A program made the translations under genes and the position numbers. From an uncultured Clostridia bacterium (lineage in GTDB: Bacteria; Bacillota; Clostridia; Christensenellales; CAG-138), in contig CALGGM010000084.1 of NCBI GenBank assembly GCA_937915925.1, forward strand, positions 1 to 12,440: a stretch of DNA of 12,440 bases. Reading direction: 5' to 3'. Numbering within the stretch: position 1 is the first letter of the stretch; each line of letters begins with the position of its first letter. Below, in pieces: positions 6,137 to 12,440 of this stretch. The notes beneath the pieces are model-generated. The model saw only the letters and a program-made list of their open reading frames with translations. It did no database searches and had not been told where the DNA came from.

Positions 6137-7582
6137 TCAGTAACCGACGTTCCGGTCGATGATACTGCCGTCGATCGCGTTGACCGTCAAAAACGATTGG
6201 TTCTCATACCATGTTCGGCTCAGGAGATCGTCGACGTCCCGGTCCGTACAGAAGCCCAGAAAGTCCCAGACCGGCAGTAGGTAATATTCCTCCGCGTCCC
6301 GCTTCTTCATGCGCAGATACGAGAAACGGATATCCGTGATATGCATCGTTTCGGGACAGCCCCTGTCGAGATACACGTTCATGAAGATCTGCTTTTGAAA
6401 CGTCTCCATGATCTCGTCAAACGTCAGCAGCGACACGTTCGCGTTATCCATCGATACAATTTCACATGGATGCTGCCAAATGAGCTGCGTCACGGCGCCG
6501 TCCTGCACAGTGGCAAGGACCGTCTCCTGCGGCGGATGATATGCATACTCAGGATCGGCGTTCGCGGCGCGCCGTCCGGTGTCGGAGCCGTAGTACGTCG
6601 TATAGGAATAGCAAGGGATCCCGGCATAGACGGGAGCGAGCGAGACGCGGTAGACGCCGTCCTCCACGCCGGTTTGCGAATGCCACATCAGCCGCCGATC
6701 CTCGTCCGCGCAGATGAGCCCGAGCGCTCTCGTGTCGGTGATCCCGAGCCCGTCCACAAAGCGCTGCGCTGCCTGCATGGCAGTTTGCTCCCGGTCGTTT
6801 TGCGGCGCGCGCATGCCGTGCGACGTATAGAGCATAACCGCCTGTCCACACAGGGCAAGGCTCAGCACGGCGTCGCCGTGCGGGCTTTGCTGCAGTCTGA
6901 CGACGACATGGTCTTTGTTCATCAGCTCAGCGCTGATACGTGCGGGATCGGGCTCGACTTCCGTAAATGCCGATTCCGCGGGCTGGTCGGCGAGGGAGAG
7001 GGACATCGATTGGATCGCGGTAAGGTTCGCGTCTATGATCTCCGCGTACGGCGGTTCATCCCCGTACGGCTTCGTCGCCAAGGCGTCGGTGTACTGCGTC
7101 AGATACGCGATCTGATTTTGCAGCAGCAGCCGCTCCTCGTCCGCGGGGCGATAGTAGGGCGGCTCGCCCAAAAGATACCGCAGCAGACCGTCCCGCTTTT
7201 CCCCCTCGGGCAGACCGATGCGGACGGTAAAAACGGGCACGCGCGTGATGTTCGGAACGTCGACGGCGGCGTCGATCTCCACCGTCAGAACGTCGCCGAT
7301 CGCCCTTCCGGAAAAGGAACGGCTGAGCGCGTCCGGCGCGCCGATCGTGCTTTTCAGCGTCCTTGCGGGCTGCTCCGGCACAGGGGATCCCGCGGGCACT
7401 ACCGGCGGTTCAACGGTCGCGGGCGGCTCCGTCCGATAGACGGGCAGCGGCCCCGCGTCCACGATCAGCTCGTCGAGCCGACCCGCCGCTTTATTGACCA
7501 CGACGTCCTCCTCCGGCGTCGGGACGCAGGCACAAAGAAGAAGCAGCGCCGCGAGGATGCATAACATGAATGACCGTTTCAT
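6137..7582 (-). CDS. Lipoprotein 2 of a paralogous trio (DUF6034-like)
   Basis: The protein has 481 residues with a short signal peptide and lipobox LCAC (lipidated Cys19), then VPTPEEDVVVNK. A Pro/Val/Glu-rich linker (about 45-72) precedes the folded part. It has LTVEIDAAVDVPNITRVPVF in the N-terminal third, LLTFDEI followed by the YYLLPVWDFLGF block near the C-terminus, and ends VNAIDGSIIDRNVGY. These match lipoprotein 3 closely. AAAGGAG lies 7 nt before the ATG. A 124-bp gap upstream contains its own putative promoter and a WalR-like direct repeat, so it can be expressed both from there and by read-through from lipoprotein gene 3. No catalytic motif is visible. Because the folded part is acidic and extracellular, ligand sensing or wall binding are possible, but this is speculation. 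Confidence 0.87.
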   Translation of the reverse strand: MKRSFMLCILAALLLLCACVPTPEEDVVVNKAAGRLDELIVDAGPLPVYRTEPPATVEPPVVPAGSPVPEQPARTLKSTIGAPDALSRSFSGRAIGDVLTVEIDAAVDVPNITRVPVFTVRIGLPEGEKRDGLLRYLLGEPPYYRPADEERLLLQNQIAYLTQYTDALATKPYGDEPPYAEIIDANLTAIQSMSLSLADQPAESAFTEVEPDPARISAELMNKDHVVVRLQQSPHGDAVLSLALCGQAVMLYTSHGMRAPQNDREQTAMQAAQRFVDGLGITDTRALGLICADEDRRLMWHSQTGVEDGVYRVSLAPVYAGIPCYSYTTYYGSDTGRRAANADPEYAYHPPQETVLATVQDGAVTQLIWQHPCEIVSMDNANVSLLTFDEIMETFQKQIFMNVYLDRGCPETMHITDIRFSYLRMKKRDAEEYYLLPVWDFLGFCTDRDVDDLLSRTWYENQSFLTVNAIDGSIIDRNVGY

Positions 7583-7611
7583 CGAATCACTCCTTTCCGG
7601 TTGTTATGCAC

Positions 7612-7617
7612 AGCATA
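7612..7617 (-). promoter_or_regulatory. Putative -10 of lipoprotein gene 2
   Basis: TATGCT on the minus strand lies 29 nt upstream of the start codon. No acceptable -35 stands 17 bp upstream; the direct repeat at 7639-7666 lies just beyond that position, which fits a promoter that depends on an activator. Confidence 0.35.
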
Positions 7618-7638
7618 GCAGACGCCGCTTGAAAAAAC

Positions 7639-7666
7639 TATCACGAAACTGTAATGAAATTGTAAT
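7639..7666 (+). promoter_or_regulatory. WalR/PhoP-like direct-repeat site upstream of lipoprotein gene 2
   Basis: TGTAAT-GAAAT-TGTAAT (7650-7666) matches the WalR consensus TGTWAH-N5-TGTWAH exactly. A third, weaker half-site, TATCA (7639-7643), continues the 11-bp period. On the transcribed strand it reads TTACA-N6-TTACA, also close to PhoP boxes, so the regulator could be either type. Confidence 0.55.
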
Positions 7667-7672
7667 GAAATG

Positions 7673-7693
7673 AAAAAGAACGCATGGAATGCG
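7673..7693 (-). terminator. Weak terminator after lipoprotein gene 3
   Basis: On the minus strand CGCAT-TCC-ATGCG is followed by TTCTTTTTC. The stem is only 5 bp, so read-through into lipoprotein gene 2 is likely. Confidence 0.35.
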
Positions 7694-7706
7694 GCATAAA
7701 AGCGCA

Positions 7707-9227
7707 TCAATAGCCGAGGTCGCGGTCGATGACCGAGCCGTCGATGGCGTTGACCGTAAGGAAGGTCAGCCCGATTGCCCACTCCTTATGCCGTTCGAAC
7801 TCCTCGGGTGTCATGGGCCAAAGCGCGGATTCGGTGTAGCCCGTGAAGTCCCACACCGGCAGCAGATAAAATTCCTCCGGCGAATCCTTTTTGCGCACGC
7901 GCATCATCGAAAGCCGAATGCCGGTGATGCGCAGCGTTTCGCCGTTTCCGGAGTCCGGGTCCTCCCAGTCGCCGGTGTAGTAGTGATAGGCGATCTGCTC
8001 CTTGAACGTCTCGACGATCGTTTCAAACGGCAGCAGCTGCACGTCCTCATTGACGCAGCCGGTGACGTGATGTGTGCCCTCGAGAAAAACCGAAACGACC
8101 TTTCCGTCGCGCACGCCGACCTCGGCGCGATACTGACCCGGCATGTAAACGCTGTAATCCGGCGCTTCCTTCATGCCGGTCTCTTCCACGTGATTCATCA
8201 GATTGTCGTCGCCGTGCCACGCCTGAAAATCGTAGAACGGAAGCCCGTCCACCGTATGCCAGAGATGCACAAGATACCCCGTCTGCGGATAGTCGACGCC
8301 GCTTACTCTCCAGAACGTGTCGATGCTCGGCTCGACGCTTTTGACCGTAAACGTGCCGATGCCGAGTGCATGCAGTTCGTTCAGCGCAAGCTCCGCCGCC
8401 GCGCGCTCTCCGTCGGTCTCGGGCGCGACTGCGGTCGCGTCGCGATAGCTCACACGCGAACGGGAATCCTCGTTGGTCGGCTGCGTTTCGTCGCTGTACG
8501 AAAAACCGTACGCAGTGACGGAGAGCTTTTTGTAGTGCGCGGGCTGATCCGTGTTTGCATAGAGCAGAAGATTCTTCGCCTGTTCGCCCCTGCCGGACGC
8601 GTACGTGCCGTCCCAGTCTATATGGTCCCAGTCCTCCGGCGCGGCGTTGTATCGGTCCATGGCGGATTGGAGATGCCTGTTGTCCTGCTGAAGCATGTTA
8701 TCGCGCATTTTCTTGTCTTCGATCGCATTGTCGTACTCCAATGCCTGCTGCAGCTCACGGATCTCCTCCTCGATCTGCCACTTGCGCCAATACGCCTTGA
8801 CGTCCGCCTTGAACGGGCGTTCGTCGCCGAGATATTTCAGGACCAGACCCTTTTGCTGCGTTTCGGAAAACGGCACGTCGAACGTCGCCGTATAGACGCC
8901 GACGCGTTCGGTATCCGGAACGAAGACGTCCGCGTCGATCTCGACCGTCAGCGTATCGAACGGGACCTGTTTTGAGAACGCGTCCTCGGACCAATGCGCA
9001 GGCGCGCCGATGCGCTCCGAAAGCAGAACACCGTTGCCCGGACGGTCCGAGGCGGCGCTTGCGTCTGCGGACCGGTCCGTATTGTCTGAGGGCGCGGCGG
9101 TTGCGCGCAGAACCGTGTCCGTGTCGATCTCCGCCTTGTTGACGACAAACTCATGATCCGGCGTCGGCACGCAGGCGACGAGCAGAAGGAAACCGATGAT
9201 CGCGAAAAGAAAAGCTGTCTTTTTCAT
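7707..9227 (-). CDS. Lipoprotein 3 of a paralogous trio (DUF6034-like)
   Basis: The protein has 506 residues from the ATG at 9227, chosen because AAGGAG lies 6 nt upstream and a normal signal peptide starts there; an extension to 9266 would put 13 polar residues before the signal. The lipobox is LVAC (Cys19), followed by VPTPDHEFVVNK. A Ser/Ala/Asp-rich linker comes next, then TVEIDADVFVP, a charged, probably helical stretch at about residues 140-190 (KAYWRKWQIEEEIRELQQAL), LLPFETIVETFKEQ, the FYLLPVWDFTGY block and the ending VNAIDGSVIDRDLGY. It is the first gene of the minus-strand cluster and the closest relative of lipoprotein 2. Expression is probably from the direct-repeat promoter at 9258-9290. 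The function is unknown. Confidence 0.87.
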   Translation of the reverse strand: MKKTAFLFAIIGFLLLVACVPTPDHEFVVNKAEIDTDTVLRATAAPSDNTDRSADASAASDRPGNGVLLSERIGAPAHWSEDAFSKQVPFDTLTVEIDADVFVPDTERVGVYTATFDVPFSETQQKGLVLKYLGDERPFKADVKAYWRKWQIEEEIRELQQALEYDNAIEDKKMRDNMLQQDNRHLQSAMDRYNAAPEDWDHIDWDGTYASGRGEQAKNLLLYANTDQPAHYKKLSVTAYGFSYSDETQPTNEDSRSRVSYRDATAVAPETDGERAAAELALNELHALGIGTFTVKSVEPSIDTFWRVSGVDYPQTGYLVHLWHTVDGLPFYDFQAWHGDDNLMNHVEETGMKEAPDYSVYMPGQYRAEVGVRDGKVVSVFLEGTHHVTGCVNEDVQLLPFETIVETFKEQIAYHYYTGDWEDPDSGNGETLRITGIRLSMMRVRKKDSPEEFYLLPVWDFTGYTESALWPMTPEEFERHKEWAIGLTFLTVNAIDGSVIDRDLGY

Positions 9228-9257
9228 ATGTGACTCCTTATTCGAATGTTTGTCATC

Positions 9258-9290
9258 ATCATACATAAAAAGTTGTAACAGCGGTGTAAA
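9258..9290 (-). promoter_or_regulatory. Promoter with WalR/PhoP-like direct repeat for lipoprotein gene 3
   Basis: On the plus strand TGTAAC-AGCGG-TGTAAA (9274-9290) fits TGTWAH-N5-TGTWAH exactly. On the transcribed strand the second half-site ends 10 nt before TATGAT (9263-9258), a good -10. That is the spacing seen for OmpR/PhoB-class activators, and there is no recognisable -35. Confidence 0.6.
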
Positions 9291-9309
9291 AAAACAGCCG
9301 AAGCTGTTT
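9288..9309 (-). terminator. Terminator of the VanZ-like gene
   Basis: On the minus strand AAACAGC, a TTCG tetraloop and GCTGTTT form a perfect 7-bp stem followed by a T run. The T run overlaps the outer half-site of the direct repeat that serves lipoprotein gene 3. Confidence 0.8.
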
Positions 9310-9337
9310 CAGAGTTGTAAAATCTCGGTTCCGGCGT

Positions 9338-10015
9338 TCAGCCCGCGATCGGAAACAGCCCATAGGGGAGGGCAGCGTTCAGAAGATCGAGGGCGGAGGG
9401 GACGATCAGGATCAGCATCATCGTAAGGATCGCGGCAATGTGTCCGGGCGTTTTTGTGTGATCGGTGAAGATCGGTTCGAAAAAGCGGACCCTGCCGAAC
9501 GCCCAAGCCGCAACGGTGTAGAGCGCACGGCCGAACACACCGCCCAAGGCGTTCGTGATCACGTCGTCCATGTCCGCGACGCGCCCGACGAAGAACTGCA
9601 CAAATTCAATGCACAGCGGCAGCATCAGGCAGATCAGGACCGTTTTCCATGCGCCTTTCCGGAGGGATGGAAAGGCGCAGGGAAGCAGCCCGCCGAGCGG
9701 CATAAAGAGGCAGACGTTCCACATGATCTGGCTCGACCACAGTCCGCCGTCGTACTGAAACGCATACAGGAAGGAATCGCCGGGTACAAGATGCAGACGC
9801 TCCTTCAGCGTCAGGGGAATGTTCGTCGGCGCCCAGAAGAACGTCACATAGATCAGGGCAAAGAAATATCCGACAAGCAGCCAGTTCGCAAGCTGCCGGA
9901 TGAAGGGATACGGCTTTTTCCGGACGTGCAGAAGGATTCCGATCGGCAGATATACGACTGCCGCAAAAAGCGCCGTCATGGGCAGAAACCGGATCGCGGT
10001 GTACAAGTACCTCAT
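9338..10015 (-). CDS. VanZ-family membrane protein
   Basis: The protein has 225 residues with about five hydrophobic helices (about 7-30, 42-61, 96-115, 124-143, 193-210). The VanZ core is clear: WNVCLFMPLGGLLP (99-112), EFVQ (137-140) and RVADMDDVITNALGG (145-159). VanZ proteins sit in the cytoplasmic membrane; the founding member gives low-level teicoplanin resistance by reducing glycopeptide binding, and many relatives have no known role. An extra C-terminal hydrophobic helix follows the core. It lacks other van genes, so a glycopeptide role should not be assumed. The ribosome site is weak (GAGG, 5 nt before the ATG). It is divergent from the deacetylase gene, sharing a 138-bp control region that holds a TAAAAT -10-like box (minus strand, 10050-10045). 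Confidence 0.87.
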   Translation of the reverse strand: MRYLYTAIRFLPMTALFAAVVYLPIGILLHVRKKPYPFIRQLANWLLVGYFFALIYVTFFWAPTNIPLTLKERLHLVPGDSFLYAFQYDGGLWSSQIMWNVCLFMPLGGLLPCAFPSLRKGAWKTVLICLMLPLCIEFVQFFVGRVADMDDVITNALGGVFGRALYTVAAWAFGRVRFFEPIFTDHTKTPGHIAAILTMMLILIVPSALDLLNAALPYGLFPIAG

Positions 10016-10092
10016 ACAAACCTCATTCTCTTGGTGCTACCCATATTTTACCGGAGAAATGCGGACGAATTGTCACAAAACATCGAACAAGA

Positions 10093-10109
10093 TGTAAGAA
10101 AGTTGTAAC
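10093..10109 (+). promoter_or_regulatory. WalR/PhoP-like direct repeat between the VanZ-like and deacetylase genes
   Basis: TGTAAG-AAAGT-TGTAAC fits TGTWAH-N5-TGTWAH with one mismatch (G at the sixth base of the first half). A TGTCA at 10071 lies exactly two 11-bp periods upstream. The site is 9 bp from the deacetylase -35 and could serve either divergent gene. Confidence 0.5.
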
Positions 10110-10118
10110 GGGAAGCGG

Positions 10119-10147
10119 TAGACAAGAACGTGAAAATGTGATACGAT
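10119..10147 (+). promoter_or_regulatory. Promoter of the deacetylase gene
   Basis: TAGACA (10119-10124), a 17-bp spacer and TACGAT (10142-10147) with a TGA extended -10. Transcription would start about 7 nt later, at or next to the start codon at 10154, implying a leaderless or nearly leaderless mRNA. Confidence 0.5.
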
Positions 10148-10153
10148 ACCGCC

Positions 10154-11371
10154 ATGAAACGGCTTATTTCCAAACGAATTCTGATAGGGATCGCAGCTTC
10201 GCTAGCGCTGCTTCTTCTTTTTGCGTGCAGAACGGTTTCGACCGAGCCCGAGGGACAGGCGCTTGAAACCGCCGTGCCGGAACCGACCGAAGCGCCGACG
10301 ATTGCGCCCACGCCGGATCCTACGGATGCGCCGACGCCGGAACCGACCGAAGCGCCGACGCCCGAGCCCACGCCCGAGCCGACGCCGACCCCGACGCCCG
10401 AGCCTACGCCTACGCCTGAAGCGCCGCTGCTGTTCAGCAAAGCCTTTGTAATGGCGTACCAGCGCGGAACAGCTTCCATTGAGATCAAAGAACGCGAGGG
10501 AATGTCCGTACCGGATAAGACGACGCTGGAAATCCGGCTGGAGGACGGGACGGTTGTCGGACAGGGGACGTACCGTACCCGCACAAGCACGTGGATCGAC
10601 GTCAAGCTTCCGGCCAATCCCGGTCCGCGCACAACGCTGTATCTGTTTATGGACGGTACGCCGTATCCGATCGACACAAAGGACATCGGCTATATGGACA
10701 ACTCCTACGACAAGATCTGGGGCAACTATGAGCGCGGCGATCAGATGATCACGATCACGTTCGACTGCGCCTACGGCGATGTGAACACCGAGTGGCTTTT
10801 GAACACACTGCAGGAATTTGACATCCATGCAACGTTCTTCATGACGGGCAACTGGATGAGCAAGTACGGAAAATGGATTGAGCGCATGATCGCGGACGGG
10901 CATGAGCTGGGCAGTCATTCGCTGTCGCATGCGAACCTGTCGACAAGCACCTACAAGGAAATCGAAAAGCAGATCCGCGTACCGTATGAGATTCTGCTGG
11001 AAGAGCACGGCTACCGGACGCACGTGATGCGTCCGCCGTACGGAACGACCAATGTATACGCCAATTCGGTTTCGCGGTTCTACGGTATGGAAATGATCCG
11101 TTGGGGACAGACTTCGAGCGATTCGGACGACAGCTGGACCGCCGAACGCATCCTGAATCTGGTGCTCAAGGAAATTGAGCCCGGTGATATCATCCTGTGT
11201 CACAACGATGCAAAGCAGCTTCAGAACTATCTCGTGCCGCTGCTGACCGAGCTGAAGAATCGCGGATACACATTCTGTACGGTTTCCGAACTGATGGGCT
11301 GGGAGTGGGACGATACCTTTACCGTCCGCGAACAGATGATTGCAAACGGCACGCTTCCGGTCTATGATTAA
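10154..11371 (+). CDS. Membrane-anchored polysaccharide (peptidoglycan) deacetylase
   Basis: The 405-residue protein starts with a signal peptide (MKRLISKR, hydrophobic 9-24) and lipobox LFAC (lipidated Cys25). Residues 41-90 are a Pro/Thr/Glu repeat linker that would span the wall. Residues 91-185 look like a beta-rich domain. The NodB deacetylase domain covers about 198-385: motif 1 TFDCAYGD (202-209, catalytic Asp204), motif 2 HSLSH (metal His255 and His259), motif 3 RPPYG (293-297), motif 4 DSDDSW (323-328) and motif 5 ILCH (347-350). Family members remove acetyl groups from N-acetylglucosamine or N-acetylmuramic acid of peptidoglycan at the cell surface. The second Asp of the classical TFDD is Cys205; PdaA-type enzymes also deviate there, with Asn. 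The ATG at 10154 is the only start that keeps the signal peptide, and no ribosome site precedes it. A DUF975 gene follows after 18 bp. Confidence 0.92.
   Translation: MKRLISKRILIGIAASLALLLLFACRTVSTEPEGQALETAVPEPTEAPTIAPTPDPTDAPTPEPTEAPTPEPTPEPTPTPTPEPTPTPEAPLLFSKAFVMAYQRGTASIEIKEREGMSVPDKTTLEIRLEDGTVVGQGTYRTRTSTWIDVKLPANPGPRTTLYLFMDGTPYPIDTKDIGYMDNSYDKIWGNYERGDQMITITFDCAYGDVNTEWLLNTLQEFDIHATFFMTGNWMSKYGKWIERMIADGHELGSHSLSHANLSTSTYKEIEKQIRVPYEILLEEHGYRTHVMRPPYGTTNVYANSVSRFYGMEMIRWGQTSSDSDDSWTAERILNLVLKEIEPGDIILCHNDAKQLQNYLVPLLTELKNRGYTFCTVSELMGWEWDDTFTVREQMIANGTLPVYD
10269..10423 (+). repeat. Pro-Glu-Pro-Thr coding repeat (wall-spanning linker)
   Basis: Imperfect tandem units encode PEPTEAPTP, PDPTDAPTP, PEPTEAPTP and PEPTPEPTPTP. 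The DNA stretch GCCGGAACCGACCGAAGCGC occurs twice (about 10277 and 10336), a likely site for slippage and length variation. Confidence 0.8.
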
Positions 11372-11389
11372 CGAAAGGAGCTTTTGATA

Positions 11390-12088
11390 ATGAGAAAAAT
11401 GATCAAAGAAAACGCTAAGGCCGCATTGCGGTTGAACTACTGGCCGATGGTGGGTATTGAGCTGCTCGCGGGCGTACTGGCAGGCGGCGGCAGCTTTTCC
11501 GGCGGCACGGGCATGAATCAGGAACAGATGCAGAAGATTCAGGACGCAGTGCAGAACAGTGAAATCGCGCGGGCGATCATCGGGACGATGCTGGTTGCTT
11601 CCGCAATCGCTTCCGTCGTGGCGCTGCTCTATACGCTTTTGTTCGGCAACGTCATTCAGGTCGGTGCGGCAGGCATCCGGCTCGGCGTGTACCGCAGACA
11701 GGGCTTCCGCTTCGTTGATCTGTTCGCGGGATTGAAACGCTACGGCAGAACCGTCGGCACAATGGCGCTCTATACGCTGTTCACGGTGCTCGGCTTCTGC
11801 GTGTTCATCGTGCCCGGCATCATCGTTGCCTTGGGACTGTTTGAAGTGCCGTACCTGCTGGCGGAAGATCCGAACATCTCCGGCATGACCGCGATCCGCA
11901 AGTCTTGGGAGGACATGAAGGGACATAAGGGCGAGCTGTTTGTATTCGGTCTGTCGTTTCTCGGCTGGTTCATTCTGACGGGTCTGACCCTGGGCGTGCT
12001 CGGCGTCTTCTATGTCGGACCGTACTATGCAATCGCAGAAGCCGGCTTTTATCACGAGCTGCACGCGAATGACACGATCGCAGCATAA
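11390..12088 (+). CDS. DUF975 family integral membrane protein
   Basis: The protein has 232 residues. The ATG at 11390 is chosen because AAAGGAG (11374-11380) lies 9 nt upstream; the in-frame TTG at 11384 is closer than usual. Hydrophobic segments lie at about 20-33, 62-86, 122-158 and 183-212. The DUF975 features are an N-terminal NAKAALRLNYWP, KSWEDMKGHKGELFVFGLSFLGWFILTGLTLGV (171-203, shown only by position and key residues K178, G179, W193) and a final PYYAIAEAGFYHEL. A Gly/Ser/Met/Gln-rich loop at 31-55 separates the first two helices. The molecular role of DUF975 proteins is not established. The 18-bp gap after the deacetylase suggests one transcript, so a role in the envelope is plausible. 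An own terminator follows. Confidence 0.88.
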   Translation: MRKMIKENAKAALRLNYWPMVGIELLAGVLAGGGSFSGGTGMNQEQMQKIQDAVQNSEIARAIIGTMLVASAIASVVALLYTLLFGNVIQVGAAGIRLGVYRRQGFRFVDLFAGLKRYGRTVGTMALYTLFTVLGFCVFIVPGIIVALGLFEVPYLLAEDPNISGMTAIRKSWEDMKGHKGELFVFGLSFLGWFILTGLTLGVLGVFYVGPYYAIAEAGFYHELHANDTIAA

Positions 12089-12101
12089 CGCTTCACAATC
12101 A

Positions 12102-12140
12102 AATGCCCGGTCCGGTTTGGATCGGGCATTGTGTGTTTCA
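12102..12140 (+). terminator. Terminator of the deacetylase-DUF975 operon
   Basis: AATGCCCGGTCC (12102-12113) pairs with GGATCGGGCATT (12119-12130) over 12 bp with one G-T pair. The following GTGTGTTTC is only moderately T-rich. Confidence 0.7.
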
Positions 12141-12164
12141 GAGACCGGATAGAATGAGGTCAGA

Positions 12165-12268
12165 AGCCACGTTTTCCTTCCGAGCTATACTGACGTATGC
12201 CGTTCGATGCGCGGGAAGCGTGCGACGCGTCGCTTTAAGCGAAGCGCAAGAGGATGAAAACGTCGGCT
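12165..12268. other. Possible folded element in the convergent gap
   Basis: AGCC-ACGTTTTC (12165-12176) can pair with GAAAACGT-C-GGCT (12256-12268), leaving one bulged base. Inside, TGCGC (12208-12212) can pair with GCGCA (12245-12249), and AAGCG with CGCTT around the palindrome GCGACGCGTCGC (12222-12233). No open frame of note lies here. It may be an RNA element or an inert inverted repeat. Confidence 0.3.
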
Positions 12269-12284
12269 AATTTGCGTCAAAAAC

Positions 12285-12317
12285 ACAAAAAGAGAAAGGA
12301 CGTTTTTCGTCCTTTCT
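12285..12317 (-). terminator. Terminator of the aldolase-like gene
   Basis: AGAAAGGACG and CGTCCTTTCT (12293-12302 with 12308-12317) form a perfect 10-bp stem around a 5-nt loop. On the minus strand it is followed by CTTTTTG, and it lies about 60 bp after the stop of the minus-strand gene. Confidence 0.8.
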
Positions 12318-12378
12318 ACTGACAGGTGCTTTGAAGATTACTTCGCCGCAAATGGTCTGACCCATTATAGAGGGTCTC

Positions 12379-12440
12379 TTATGCTTTGCCGTTGCAGCCG
12401 AGCACGTCGACGAGCTTGTGCTGGACCATCTTCTGGATGG
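12379..12440 (-). CDS. 3' end of a gene resembling class II fructose-bisphosphate aldolase (partial)
   Basis: Only the last 19 codons lie in the window, encoding IQKMVQHKLVDVLGCNGKA and a TAA stop. The pattern of an amphipathic helix followed by LG-C/S-x-x-K-A resembles the C-termini of clostridial and Bacillus class II aldolases (glycolysis, cleaving fructose 1,6-bisphosphate). The sequence is too short for a firm call. A strong minus-strand terminator downstream supports a real gene end. Confidence 0.5.
   Translation of the reverse strand, partial: IQKMVQHKLVDVLGCNGKA

Noticed and set aside
6341..8975. Long plus-strand open frames (407 and 428 codons) opposite the lipoprotein genes
   Set aside because: They are antisense shadows; the minus-strand reading has ribosome sites, signal peptides and family motifs.
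9338..10015. Glycopeptide resistance cluster suggested by VanZ
   Set aside because: No vanH, vanA, vanX, vanR or vanS genes are present; VanZ-like proteins are common without them.
10202..12064. 620-codon open frame on the minus strand opposite the deacetylase and DUF975 genes
   Set aside because: It has low-complexity Arg-rich ends mirroring the Pro-Thr linker, no start signal, and overlaps two recognised genes completely.

Overview
The window looks like chromosomal DNA of an anaerobic, Gram-positive Firmicute of the clostridial/Oscillospirales type. The grounds are a fused flavodiiron oxygen/NO reductase, several lipoboxes, a VanZ-family protein, a DUF975 membrane protein, strong GGAGG-type ribosome sites and extended -10 promoters. 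Most of the window is GC-rich (roughly 60-70 % in lines I counted). The first 1.4 kb is clearly poorer in GC (about 40 % in lines I counted), which suggests horizontal acquisition.

Region 1 (1-1455): a terminator is followed by a headless C-terminal piece of a polymorphic toxin (pretoxin HINT domain plus LHH-type HNH nuclease) with no credible start. A gene of probable immunity function follows 13 bp later. This has the layout of an orphan toxin/immunity cassette. Region 2 (1456-1979): non-coding, with a 13-nt motif shared with another intergenic gap, a terminator, and an array of five hairpins, each followed by (A)ATTCAT. Region 3 (1980-4330): a VOC-family protein and a four-domain flavodiiron protein (diiron, flavodoxin, flavin reductase, rubredoxin), each behind a good sigma-A-type promoter, then a strong terminator. 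Region 4 (4331-4561): a block of hairpins and direct repeats resembling a dispersed intergenic repeat.

Region 5 (4562-9227, minus strand): three diverged paralogous lipoproteins, all carrying CVPTP at the mature N-terminus and VNAxDGxxID near the C-terminus. I assign them, from memory, to the DUF6034-type family. Region 6 (9338-12088): a VanZ-like membrane protein on minus, divergent from a secreted lipoprotein polysaccharide deacetylase on plus that is followed closely by a DUF975 membrane protein. Region 7 (12089-12440): a convergent gap with two terminators and a possible folded element, then the last 19 codons of a minus-strand gene that resembles class II fructose-bisphosphate aldolase.

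The main regulatory observation is that the promoters of lipoprotein genes 3 and 2 and the VanZ/deacetylase intergenic region each contain a TGTAA-N6-TGTAA direct repeat. This fits the WalR/PhoP-type (OmpR-family) consensus TGTWAH-N5-TGTWAH exactly in two cases and with one mismatch in the third. It suggests that regions 5 and 6 form one cell-envelope regulon. The most unusual structure in the window is the hairpin/AATTCAT array at 1793-1916.
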